Source: Madurella fahalii
Taxonomy: Eukaryota > Ascomycota > Sordariomycetes > Sordariales
Assembly: GCA_029876055.1 (NCBI GenBank)
Contig: CM056875.1
Coordinates: 8,395,001-8,459,000, forward strand
Direction: 5' to 3'
DNA: 64,000 nt
The position numbers and the translations under genes were made by a program. The notes beneath the pieces are model-generated. The model saw nothing but the letters and a program-made list of their open reading frames with translations. It ran no database searches and had not been told where the DNA came from. Numbering within the stretch: position 1 is the stretch's first letter; each line of letters starts with the position of its first letter. This document shows, one piece after another, positions 34,193-45,618 of this stretch.

Positions 34193-36855
34193 ATGGCTAC
34201 CGGCGCCGACTCTCCAGGTTACGGTTTGTTTCCCGTCCAACTCCAACTCCATTCTTAGGCTTCCCCCCACTTCGTGCACAGCTCTGACTTGACTATATTC
34301 AGTAGCCCTCAGTCTGTCGGCAGGCGCTTGTTCGCCCCCCAACCTGCCATTCCCAGAGCGTCGTATCATATTAAATCGCGGCAAATCCTCGATTGCCATC
34401 GGACGAGCCTCGAAAGTCTCCTCCAAGGGCTTTGTCGCTGCTCAAGACAATGCCTGGTTTGATAGCCCAGTAATGTCCAGGCACCACGCTGAGATTGCTG
34501 TCAACGTCGACACCAAGGTGTGTACAACACATTTGTTTGGCTTGCCGATGCACAACTGACATCTAAGCAGAAGGTGCAAGTTAGGGACCTGGGTTCGCTC
34601 CACGGCACTTTTCTGAACGGTAACGACAAACGTCTAGCCGAGATGGAATTTTTTGAGCTGAGGGACTCGGACACCCTCACGTTCGGCGTTCCGATCATGC
34701 GAGGGACGGAGCAATTCTCTCCGACCACGGTTCGAGTCGGCTTTTCCTACTTCAACCGGTAAGGCCGCTCCTGTTTCCCCTGGCCAGCAACAACTAAATT
34801 TACTTCTTTCAGTGACGAGTATAGCACGAACACCTTCCAGGTGCCTGACGGTTCGGATGACGAGAGTTCTGATATCGATGACAACGACAACACCCCCAAC
34901 GAGAAGAGGTCCCGCGGGCCCATTCCGCCTCTATCAGCGAGAAACATGTCATCGCATGTTATCGACCTCACCGAGAATTACGGCGCCAAATCAACCAACA
35001 ACAATCAGGCCGACGGTGTCATTGACCTTTCCTCATCGCCCACGTCCCCAATATGTATTGAGGATGACGACACCACCAGTGTCTTCGAACTCCAGGACAA
35101 TAGACTCGGAATCCCAGCTGGTGAGCGCCTTGTCTCGGCCCCCCGCAGCTCAGAGCTCGGTGGACCTGTTCCCCAGACAAGTGACGGGACGTTGGACGGC
35201 GACGTTCCGTCGGTGCCGCACATCGTGAACAGACTCTCTCTTCTCCAAGATACGCCGTACCTCGGAAATAGGGACCCCCAACAGACAGATGAAGATGACA
35301 CCGCGTTACCTAATGAGGAAGATCCCATGGATAGTGAGCACGTCGAGAGTCATAGTGATGATGACAGCATCCAGAGCGATATGGGCATGGATAGCCAGAT
35401 GGACTATCTGGAGGGAGAGTCTGAGATTCTTTTGGACACCGAAATGGATGGAGAGAACGACGATGAGGAGGATACCGGCGAGCTTGACGACATAACGTCT
35501 GCGGAAGAAGAGGAGGATGAGGAAGAAGAGGATGGGGAAGAGGAGGCGGATGAAGAGGAGGCGGAGGAGGAGGTGGAGGGGGATGTGGAGGAAGAAGAAG
35601 AGTACAGCTCAGATGACGGCGGCTTCGGCATTGGATATCCTCTTGACGGTGGGCATCCCTCCTCCTGCCTTGCTTTACCTGCTACTGACCTCTCCCAGAC
35701 CACGTCGCCAAATTTTGGGAGGATATGCCGCCGCCCTCTCATGCCGCTGAGTACCCTGAGATTTTCCCCTTATGCAACTCCGCGGCCTTCCCGATCGAGC
35801 CATCACCGGCGACCAAACCGAGCGAGACCCTCGGGAAGAATACCTTCACTATTGAGGGGCTCCTCAATGAATACAAATCTCCAGTTCCCGGGCATCGGTC
35901 TGAAGAGGCGCCAACACAAAGTATACCGGCCGCCGAGTCTCAACCACGGGAATCAAGCCCGTCAAAGAGTTTCTACTCGTTCCCTCCCGCGCGCTCGACG
36001 ACGACCACAGCTGAGGCTCTGGGTGCCAGCACGGGAAAAGCCGAATTTTTTATGGCCCGAGAGAGAAACAAGCTCTCTCTAATTGCGCAGGGAGTTACAA
36101 ACATACGGCCAACTTCATCGGTGCATGCTCTGTGCAACGAGGACGAGTCTCACAGTTACCGGTTTGGTCCCGCAGGAGAGCAAGTTGCTAAACCCGTCGA
36201 GAAAGGCCCACACCTCCCTCCCATTTCCGGCCTGGCAATGGCAGAGTCTTCGAGCCAAGAGTACGATGCTGTGTCCGCCCCAACTCAACCTGCAATAATC
36301 TCGCCGCCTCCAGAGCCCTGCTTCAAGCGGACTGAAGGCATCCTTCATGATGCGACACCCTGCCTTCTTCCCACCCCCATCGATTCGGGTCCGAGTTTGG
36401 GCGCGACTCGTGATATCGGCTCCCGCCGAACCCATGTCGGAATATCCGACATAGTCGATAGCTGCCAGCAGCCCTCCGAAACAGGAGAGCGGAAACGCAA
36501 GGCAGATTTCATCTCGGATGCCACTGATGAGCAGGAGTTGTGGGCCGCTACGGCGAAGAAAGCAAGCCTCACAGCTCCGTCTTCGGGCCCAGTTCTAGAC
36601 GTCTGTGCTTCCGAGTCAAGCATCCCGTTTCGTGCCCTATCACCAGCTTCATCTACAGGCATGGAGGAGCGGAATGGAGAGCCTTCCCGGGCGCAAAATG
36701 AGAGTGCCTCGATCGCTCACATCCCAGAGAGACCTGCAAAGCGGGCTCGGCTACTGCGCATTGCAGAGCATGTCGGATACGCAGCTCTTGGGGGTGTTAC
36801 CGCGGGTGCCATGATCATGGGCACCCTCATCTACACCGCTCCCACGTTCAGCTAA
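34193..36855 (+). CDS. FHA-domain protein with acidic middle and C-terminal membrane anchor
   Basis: 808 residues from exons 34193-34223, 34303-34517, 34571-34758, 34813-35648 and 35699-36855. Seen: an N-terminal FHA domain with the phosphothreonine-binding landmarks GRAS (44-47), SRHHAE (69-74), and DLGSLHGTFLNG (about 88-99); a long acidic low-complexity region in exon 4 with uninterrupted Glu/Asp runs (EEEEDEEEEDGEEE); a conserved-looking TIEGLLNEY motif early in exon 5; a basic AKRARLL, then a 20-residue hydrophobic helix (GGVTAGAMIMGTLIYTA) at the very end. That topology is tail-anchored, with the FHA domain cytosolic. Known: tail-anchored FHA proteins of the SLMAP/Far9-Far10/PRO45 group belong to STRIPAK complexes at ER and nuclear envelope. 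This one lacks the coiled coils I would expect there, so the assignment is open. Confidence 0.85.
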
Positions 36856-37737
36856 GCGCTTGGAGGCACCAGTCATACCTTTTCTTTTTCTCTTGTTTCC
36901 GGCCCGCATTTTGCTCCGTACGACTCATTTTAGCTATTACATAGCCATACTCTGAACGGGCGGGAACCTAGGAAACCTGGAAGGCGTTCCTGGTATGGTT
37001 ATAGTTTATATCGCATCGTTATCTTAACGTCTCTAGCACATGGATGGGGATGAGATCACTGGAGCAGGGTTTTCCACGGCGACGGACATGGGTATTGGGG
37101 AAAGGAACGAGACTCGCTCATTGAGATCTGGATGGGGAATTGGGATCAACCGGGCACTTGAGCTTCTCTTGCGGACTCGCTATTCTTTTTCTTTTTTCAT
37201 TTTTTTTCTTTTTCTTTTTTTCTTTTGTTCCCGGTCATTTATCTCTTGCGCTATCTCTGGCATCCTGCCTTTGGTCTGCCGAATGAAAGACGACCACATG
37301 GTGGTCAGCCTTGTTCTTGGCGGGACAACAGTCATTTCAGTAAATTTTTTTTTTTTTTTTCAACTTTGCTTGTTCCGGTACTTGTGGCCGTGCCCGGACG
37401 GGGAGTTAGATATGGGTGGGATGGAGTTAAGACAAAGGGGTTCACTAGCTAAGGAGGTTGAGTTAGGCCAGCGTAAATACGTGATCGCAGTGCTTTTTGT
37501 GCCTATTGCTATTGCTCTTGATAAGGAATTATGCCAATGGTGAAGATTTGAGCGAGCACAGAGATAGACGTAGGTTACGAACTAGTCACAGGGAACGTGA
37601 AACGTGTACGGTCGTCTTGTCGTGGATGTAGGTGATATAAGGTGTGAGAAAGTTTTACGAGACCTAGAGTTCTCTAAATTCTCTATGCTTGGTCCTGTCT
37701 GTGTCTTCAAGATGATGATGCTGCTAAGTGGGCTTGA

Positions 37738-37772
37738 CCCCCCCCCCCCCCCCCCCCCTTTTTTTTTTTTTT
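37738..37772. repeat. Homopolymer junction: 21 C then 14 T
   Basis: A run of 21 C at 37738-37758 passes directly into 14 T at 37759-37772, an all-pyrimidine strand of 35 bases extended by CCCTTCCCCC. Confidence 0.9.
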
Positions 37773-38817
37773 CCCTTCCCCCTATCTTCCTCCACGCACG
37801 CCCACAAATTTGGGAAGATGGTTTATATTGTTATGTAGAACAATCGATTGCCCTGTCCTGTCCCAGTACCCAGTCTCATTGGAGTGAGATGTGAAGGAGG
37901 CCGCCTGCGTGGTCGTAGACCGACCAGTTTACCGCTCGGTAGTAGCACCGAGCTGCTGTGGACTCTGAACAGTCATTGTGCAGGTATTTGCGCGCCGGGT
38001 GACGCGCGTCCCTTAGAGCCCACCTTACCGTCTATCGAGAGCGACGAGGGTAAATGCAAAGACTCGGGAGGTTGTCTACGCTTGTCGGGCGTTTCAAGGT
38101 AACCCACAAACTGTTTCCTACTGCCATCGTCGAGGGAGCAGAATTGACGGATCAAAAAACCGCCATGCCAAGAATGCTACATTTATAGAATTATATGTTC
38201 GCTAGGGCTGGTTCAAGAGAGGATACAAGCTCTTAATCTCTCCACTACCGCTATACTGGAGTACATAAAATCGTCCAGGTTCTCGGGAGAGTCCCGGAGA
38301 ACTGCTCCGTCACCCACCGCCTGTTCGCCGTCACCTCTGTTTTAGCCTTGATTGCTGTCAAATTGAAGATGTGCCAACATAAGAAGGCGGATTTATCAAT
38401 TACTATGAGATGCCTTGACGGCATCGCTGGGGAAGAGGGCAGGGGTCAACTGTCACCCAACTACGACAGGCAGGACGGCTTCCTTTTCGGGAAGAGGAAA
38501 CCTTCTTTCCTGGTCATCGCCGGGGGACCTCCTCATGAGGTCACGCGACAGGGACGTCGGCTTGTGCCCTTGCCATTAGCTGCTCAAGGATCAGCTTACT
38601 AGTACATTGCGGCTGCTTCAGAACCTCCCTCCTTCCCGAGAAGGTATCCCGATACTCTTCGGACGTAAGCGCACAGGTCGATGCCTGATGGACGTGCAAA
38701 AAGGGCACGAGTCAGGCGAAAGCGAAAGTGAGACGGGTTACACGATGCCCAAGACCTTTATCAACGCAATGATTGGTTTCTCTTCCCAACTTTGGATGTA
38801 TCAAGGGAAAAGGAGCC

Positions 38818-38859
38818 TGGTAGATAAGATTCGGACTTCGAACGCCGAATCCTCTACCA
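38818..38859. other. 42-nt imperfect hairpin
   Basis: The arms TGGTAGA and GATTCGG pair with CCGAATC and TCTACCA, interrupted only by TAA on the left arm and a single C on the right, around a 10-nt loop ACTTCGAACG. Fourteen base pairs in 42 nt is well above chance. Confidence 0.6.
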
Positions 38860-38932
38860 TGTAACTTGACCCAAACTCAACCAGCATCTTACGATACGGT
38901 ATCCAAAAGGCTAGGGTTTCATATGTCTGGGT

Positions 38933-38961
38933 ACGTAACCCGCTCCTCCACCCGGTTACGT
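38933..38961. other. Short hairpin with 8-bp stem
   Basis: ACGTAACC and GGTTACGT form a perfect 8-bp inverted repeat around a 13-nt loop, 74 bases beyond the larger hairpin. Confidence 0.5.
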
Positions 38962-41900
38962 GTTGGTAGGGTAGTGTGATCTACCCGTGATCGGACAACT
39001 ACTAATGGAGGGTACCTGATCGGCTCCAACTCCAGCTTGACAGGGGTTTCTCGAAGAAGACTCGAGAAGCGGGATGATTGGGTTATCGGGTGACTGGACG
39101 TCTCGGTGACTTGTGAGAAGCGGGTTCGAAATTAAGACGGACAAAGACGAGCGTGGGTACAACCGCCGAACAAGCATATTCCCTGGTATAGAGCGGGATA
39201 TTCGTCGTCTCGGTGGTCCGGTTGTTCCTCGACCTTTCGGAAGATCTATCCACCTGTCTTACTGGGTAGGGTAGCCACTTTGGCGCTGTACTACTTGGAT
39301 GTCTGAGACTAGGAGTTGACTGAACGGTACCTGCGATTTCTTCAGGTAATTGATATGATAGATCTTGCTCACATCCTGAGGGCATGCCGTGGCGTGCAAA
39401 CCCCACCGAGTAACGATCCAACATGACCGAGACCTTCCAATGACAGAGCCACATTACGTCTCACGACGGGGGGGCTCTGGCGTTCATTGGGAAAACGCCG
39501 TCGTCAAGATGATGCTCAACTTGGGCAGCCCACGTGTTGGGCATGGATGTGTCTGCACACGGTGCCACCGGAGGTATCTTCCGGGCGTGCAACGAAGGAC
39601 TCGGTTGGATGGTTGGTACGTTATGATCCCAAGACCGGACAAAGACTGTGAAGCTGGATGACGCAAGGTCACTTACACCTGGTTGCCAAATCCTTTCGGG
39701 TGGGGGTCCAGTCAACGCCGTCGTGGGATGATGTTGGATTTCGACGCGGCCGGCACTGTAGAAGCAAGCCACCCTCGTTTCCATCGTCCACTCCGCTTCT
39801 GTTTTCTGCGCCGCTTTCCACCCATCGGCTCTGGAAGAGGGGACCGGTGTGACGGCCATCCAGCACCAGTGCGGCAGTTGCTCCTAAAATGTCTGGAGCT
39901 TCAGCTGCGAACAAAAAAAAAAACCACCCGTCCGCGGATGGACGGAGTTGAAGACCAGTGTTTGTGGATCATCTTCCAAGAGCAAGCCTTTTGTGTGTTA
40001 CAGAGAAATACGGGAAACGGTGCGTTCGTCAATCAGATATACCAAAGAGCCTTGGCCCTGGGCAAGACTTATTTGCCCTAACTTACCATCGGAATGTAGG
40101 TGCAAGGGAGAAACCCCGAGGCGACTCCAGCAGCAACCTGTTGTATCTGCCGAACCATATCAAACTTCTGCATGTGCCACGGGGTTGATAGTACATGACA
40201 GGCTTATCCTGTAGAACATAGATTTCAAGGGTCCTGGCTCGGGTAATGCGCTGGCGCCGTTTATTGGGGTTGGGCGGAGGCAAGGGATCCAACTTGTCGC
40301 ACCGCGTTCCAAAGAGGCATCATAACAGCATCTCGGAAACGCTAGTGCTGATGGTGGTTGGGGAGCCATCATGGAATTCGAGGACGGTGGTGGCAGCACC
40401 GCCGGAATCAGCTCGTGTTAAAGGGTTGGAGATGGCCACAAGTCATCGCAGGGATTGTTGACGACAAAATGGTGTTACCAACCGCGCCTGAGCAATCGTT
40501 CCAAACTCCTGGAAAACGGGCGGTACATGCCTCAAAAAAACATCCTCTCGTCGCCCTAGTAGACCGAGTCGGTACCGGTGATATCAGGGGCAGTTGTCTC
40601 CGCCCACGCAACGCTCCCCCCGCAACGACACATGTGCCACTGATAAGCCCGCCGAAGCGGCTCCCAGAGCTCTGGAACAGCGCGATCGGACCTCTGCATG
40701 TGTACCCGCCAAGGTATCGGTGGAGTGAACAGGCAATGTGGACAGTCTGAACTCGTCAATTTACTGTGTGATAGCACGCTCGAAGGAAGCGGAGGGAATG
40801 GGGAGAGCCGTCCAGCATCGACGCGACCCGACATGGGCTTGGTTCTGGCATTGTTGTCCGAAGATACATGCGGATAGCCGCTGACACGGCTCGTACTCTT
40901 GTCGAAGGGCGGGAAATGTTCGTCGGCGGTAGCCAAGAATGGTGGCGTCCTATGAACGTGACGCCCGGAGTCTTCGTGGCGGGTGATTGCAGGAAGATGG
41001 GTGATCTCGGCTTGAGCTTGGTGCTCCGTAGTAGGCCTTGTAGAGTCACCATACAACAGCCGGACGAATCTCGGGAGACTCGCATGTTTGAACAAGTCAA
41101 CCACAGCTGAAAAGCAGATGCCCTCCCCAAAGCGTCAAGGATAGGGGCGTTTCTGAACGAGGATGATCCCTCGCCGTTGATTTTGCTAGCAGCACCTCAA
41201 GGTCCCCAAGTGTCTCACAAAGCTGACCGCCGTAAACGCGATATTGTTTTCTAAGTCTTTACTTTAGGATCCGCAAAAAGTGTCACCGTCTTGGCTGGAT
41301 ACCATGATCAGCAGACCCTCCGCTTCCTCTGAATGTGATTCTATTATTGGCTTGATCTTTTGTGGTAGCCCGAGGCACTCGGCCATGGCCAACCGCAATC
41401 GCGTCGGGCGGCGAGTTAGTGTCCCATGCTAAACATCAGCGTGAAGCTCCTAAGGAGACGACTCTCGCATGGCCATAAAAGGTGACCGGACCGCTCGATG
41501 CCCTCTGCCCGACGTGTTATCTAGTGGGCATTTGCACCTTGCCGAATCTGTCTGAAGATCCTCAATTATTCGACAGAGCATTTCACCCGATAGGCGATAA
41601 CAATGCCTACTACACCAGACGCCCCAGAATCCTGCGGATGCTGTATGATCGGGGGTGCATTGTATGAACCCGTCACCTGCGAGGCGTGTAGTGCTAGCAT
41701 GCGAAGGTATGGCGCTCTTCCTTGACCGTCGACTTTGAATGAAGCTAACTCCATCAAGGGGCTGTTACCGTTGTCAGGGAACAGGCTATACATGGCGACC
41801 CTGCCCACACTCATAGCCCCTCTGTCGGAAGTGATCTGGATGTTGTCGTGCTCGACAGCCAACCTCGCGCTCTGTTTGAGGCTCCCTCGTACTTCGCAGC

Positions 41901-42089
41901 TGTCCGATGAGTTGCCAGTACGCTAGGCATCTCGAGCCATATAATGAGAAGCCTTGGACCTCCGGGCAGTGACTGCAGCCGGGATCAGCGCGGCGACTGG
42001 AAGCCTATGTCGCTGGGGAGTGATATGGCAATGAGGCGCTTAGGAGGTTTCAAGTTTGCTCGCAGCCTGGCAATGATTACCCTTGCCTG

Positions 42090-42091
42090 TT

Positions 42092-42123
<32 letters not shown>

Positions 42124-42133
42124 TTTTTTTTTT
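42090..42133. repeat. TTTC microsatellite followed by a T run
   Basis: Eight TTTC units at 42090-42121 pass into 12 T. A pure tetranucleotide repeat, likely length-variable. Confidence 0.9.
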
Positions 42134-43472
42134 CTTCTTTTCTTCGTCCTTTTCCCCTCGAAAGTCAGGTACATCACGGCGGCACATAGCTGGCTCCATC
42201 CTTCTACATCGACCAAACAACAAATGTTGATCGGATTCATTGCATTGCGCGGCTTGAGCGTTGCCGGGATGATTACGTGGTTGTCGCTCGGGAGTCCGGG
42301 ATTCATACTAGTGCCCGCTTTATTGCGACTCTTTGATCAGTCAACATGGGTAGCAACTGCAGTCGATATACGTCCACACTCTACCTAATATGGTGTCAGG
42401 CATCCTGCAAGCCTACCGTTGGCTTCTGTTGTATCCCGACGGGGTTCCGATTCGCAGTGCGGCTATCTATGTCGGGCATCTAGCATCCGAGCTAGCAATC
42501 GATCCTGTGCGCGCTCGATTCCGTCGAATATTTGCTGCCAGGTAGACACAAGATCGGAAAGCCACAGGTCTCATTCCGCAGCTGGGCGGACGCCACCGGA
42601 TCCAAGAACACATGTGACAACCACTGCCCGCGTATCTCGATTGCGAATGAAAAATGGAACACAGGGTCTGGGTCATCACTCGTTTACGAAATGCGGATCA
42701 CTAATATTCCCCTAGACCAGGCGCAATAGGGTTCTGGTTGGACGATAGAGGGTTGGATTGTCCATAAAACTCGCCCATCTACGAAACCAGGCGCCTTTTT
42801 GGTCTCAACCGGAACCGGCGTACGGGAAAGGTAAATAAGCGGTGCAGGTATCTAGCTGGAACATTGGCAATGAGGAGTGCGAGATATGGTAGAGATGCGT
42901 ATCTGAAGTCCGTGGCTGAACTTGGGAATCATAGCGGCCATTGGAGAGAGAATGCAAGTAAACATCTTTTAGGAAGCATGAAATTCGACAGGTGACGTGA
43001 CGATGCCTACCGAACACACGACGTGCTTGGGTCCCGTATTCAGCAGTATAACATAATGATATTATAGGACGGAAACAGTGCTGCAGTCAGCGAGAGGTCC
43101 AATCTTGAGATTGCTGGAATAAATTCAAAAGCGAGCTTCCGAGGATCCAAGGTACTGCGTAAGGAAAATAGCATTTGTGTCTTCGACGAGATTTGAGGCT
43201 TTCCCGCAATGAGGTTCGGTGGGGCTTCATGTTAAGTGACCTCAGCTGGATCCACAGGAACCGCAACTGTCCCCACGGTGCAAATGTGGGGTGCTTCTGC
43301 CCCACATTACGTTGGATGGAGAAAGCCTCCGGCGCTTGGGAATTGAATGCCACTTTCCGACAACGCGAGCACGAACACTCTCGAGCAATCAACACCGGGG
43401 GATGCTGCCGCAGACCATCGCTTTTATTGACGCCCGCACGATTCTAATGATGGGCTTATAGCCGCCACGAAC

Positions 43473-44613
43473 ATGTCGGTCATTCTCTGCACAGGTAGGA
43501 ACTCCGTTTTGGGGCCTTACATTCCTGGACTCGGTTTGCTGAATGTCGCCGCAGCTGGTTACGACCACACGATAAGGTATGCCGACGCCGAAACACGCTT
43601 CGCAGCGCCGTAACGGAGGCAATCCCGGCTAACACGAATCTTCCAGGTTCTGGGAGGCCCTATCCGGGATCTGCTCCCGAACCATTCAACATCCGGATTC
43701 ACAAGTGAACCGACTCTGCATTTCCCCCGACAAGCGCTACCTCGCCGCTGCCGGCCACCACACCGTCAAGCTTTTCGATATCCGGTCCACCAACCCCGCG
43801 CCGCTTCTCGTCTTCGAGGGCCACACTGGCAATGTCACAGGCGTCGCATTCCACTGCGAAGGGAAATGGATGGTGACCAGCTCCGAGGACGGCACTGTCA
43901 AGATTTGGGAGACGCGGAGCGGCACGATCCAGCGGAGCTACAACCACGGGTCGCCGGCCAATGATGTCGTCATTCATCCGAACCAGGGCGAAATTATCAG
44001 CTGTGACCGCGGCGGCAGCATCAGGCTCTGGGACCTGGCCGAGAATACCTGCGCGCACCAGCTCATCCCGGAAGAGGAAGTGTCGGTATCCAGTGTCACT
44101 GTGGCCAGTGATGGCACTCTTCTCTGCGCGGCGAACAATGCGGTATGCCTTCATTCATTTACTACCACACAACGCTGCAGGGCTGACTGTTTACAGGGCA
44201 ACGTCTTCGTCTGGCAGCTCATCCAGGCCTTTGATCGCACCCAGCTGGTCCCATTAACACATTTCTCAGCGCACAAAGAGTACATCACGCGCATTCTTCT
44301 CTCGCCCGATGTCAAGAAGCTAGCTACCTGCAGCGCCGACCACACTGCTAAGATCTGGGAAGTCAAAGATATGGAGCCCGCCGGGCCCGACTCGGAGCCC
44401 AAGGCCTTCCCTCTCGAGGCCACCCTCACCGGCCACCAGCGATGGGTATGGGATTGCGCCTTCAGCGCCGACAGTGCCTACCTCGTAACGGCCTGCAGCG
44501 ACCATTACGCACGCCTGTGGGAGTTGCACAGCCAGCAGATCATCCGGCAGTACAACGGCCACCACCGCGGCGCCGTCTGCGTGGCACTCAACGACTACTC
44601 CGAGGCTCGGTAG
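43473..44613 (+). CDS. LST8: TOR complex subunit Lst8 (WD40 protein)
   Basis: 318 residues from exons 43473-43494, 43555-43576, 43647-44142 and 44197-44613. Seen: the N-terminus MSVILCTAGYDHTIRFWEAL assembled across three exons, SGICSRTIQHPDSQVN, then seven WD repeats (for example VFEGHTGNVTGVAFH, MVTSSEDGTVKIWETR, IISCDRGGSIRLWDL, LATCSADHTAKIWEV, LVTACSDHYARLWEL), covering the whole protein with no extra domain. Known: Lst8/GbetaL is the small beta-propeller that binds the TOR kinase domain in TORC1 and TORC2. The first two coding exons are only 22 nt each; the joins restore the near-invariant family sequence, so the model is secure. Length is normal. Confidence 0.96.
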
Positions 44614-44640
44614 GGTGAGTCCCCGGAGCATGCCAGCGGA

Positions 44641-45123
44641 ATGTCGAACTGCATCCAAGCCCACACGGATCAGCTTCAGCAACACAAGACGCAGGCAGGT
44701 AAGCCTCGGCAGCGGCCGAAAGCGAGGCTATATCTCGAGGCTAACAAGCCCGAGGCGAGACACTGGCCGAAAAAGAGCAAGCCTGAGGTGAACAAGCACG
44801 AAGCGGTCAAGCTAGTGCGTACAGTAGACGCGAGAGCGGTGGAAGAAGACGAAGAAGAAGAATTTCCATTCCCACTTCATAAGACGGAACAGACGGAGCA
44901 CACGCCAGACTCGGAGCCGTGGCCGTACTCGGAGGATGACACCGACCAGGGGTTTGATGGGGCGGCGGAGGACAGCAATTACAAGCTTTGTGGATTGGGG
45001 GAAGAGGAAGAGGAAGAGGAAGAGGAAGAGGAGATCGTACCTTGGCTTTCCCCTATCCCGCGTTCAGCACCGATAGACATTCCCAAACCGAGGCCGAAGC
45101 GGAAGGATTTGGAGTACTTTTGA
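44641..45123 (+). CDS. Doubtful acidic ORF directly behind LST8
   Basis: 160 codons from an ATG 27 nt after the LST8 stop. Seen: a basic N-terminal half (Lys/Arg/Pro/Gln) followed by acidic runs (EEDEEEE, and eleven consecutive Glu at 45002-45035), then a Pro-rich basic end ERPKRKD-like (PKPRPKRKDLEYF). There is no promoter space and no recognisable domain. It could be a chance frame in the LST8 3' UTR, a downstream exon of an LST8 splice form that avoids the stop, or a small independent gene. Its charge pattern is less random than that of other spurious frames here, which is why it is listed. Confidence 0.3.
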   Translation: MSNCIQAHTDQLQQHKTQAGKPRQRPKARLYLEANKPEARHWPKKSKPEVNKHEAVKLVRTVDARAVEEDEEEEFPFPLHKTEQTEHTPDSEPWPYSEDDTDQGFDGAAEDSNYKLCGLGEEEEEEEEEEEIVPWLSPIPRSAPIDIPKPRPKRKDLEYF

Positions 45124-45618
45124 GGTGAGGAAGCAACGGACTTTCTGTTCTTTGTTTAACAGGCCGCTAAGACTTCCACCTGATGGGAAGCGCCACCTTT
45201 ATCGGCTGACTATAAAGTTCCGCCATGTGCCAGAGAATTTGCCTGCCTTGAATGCGAACAAGTTTGCGGCGCTTTATTTTTCTTGATTCAGGTGCGATAC
45301 TAGGTCTAGTACGGTGCACCTTCATCTCGAAAATCGCATACATATAATTTAAGTACTTGGAATCGGACATTGATGTCCGTGCACGTCAAATCCACGTCGC
45401 TCAGAATTATCGCACCTTCTAAATAAATAAAACCGAAAGATGAAGTTAGAAACGCCGCGCAACTATGCCCTAGAGTCAAAACCAACCAACCGACCAACCA
45501 ACCGACCAACCATCCTCGCTCACTCATTCCCACGACTCCCAATCCAACCCTCCCCAAGCCAAGTTTAGGTAATCCATATCGATTCAGCCTCCTACTACTC
45601 CCTCAATTAGGGAAACTC
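45124..45618. other. Intergenic between convergent LST8-side ORF and SCY1-like gene
   Basis: A 495-base convergent spacer. It contains short CCAACCGA-type repeats at about 45483-45510 and no gene. Confidence 0.5.

Larger units (their letters stand above)
36856..43472. other. 6.6 kb gene-poor stretch
   Basis: The largest spacer in the window. Its first kilobase is the T-rich 3' region of the FHA gene. After that there are only short frames in all six readings with no domain, no terminal repeats and no transposase or reverse-transcriptase motif. It contains a C21T14 homopolymer junction, a TTTC microsatellite and two strong hairpins, listed separately. It may hold decayed mobile DNA or an unrecognised non-coding transcript. 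Confidence 0.45.

Noticed and set aside
38818..38859. The hairpin as part of a tRNA gene
   Set aside because: No T-arm or matching acceptor stem flanks it on either strand, so it is kept only as a hairpin.
40556..41104. 182-codon minus-strand open frame in the gene-poor island
   Set aside because: Amino acid composition is Pro/Ser/His-rich and random-looking, with no domain and no splice partner.
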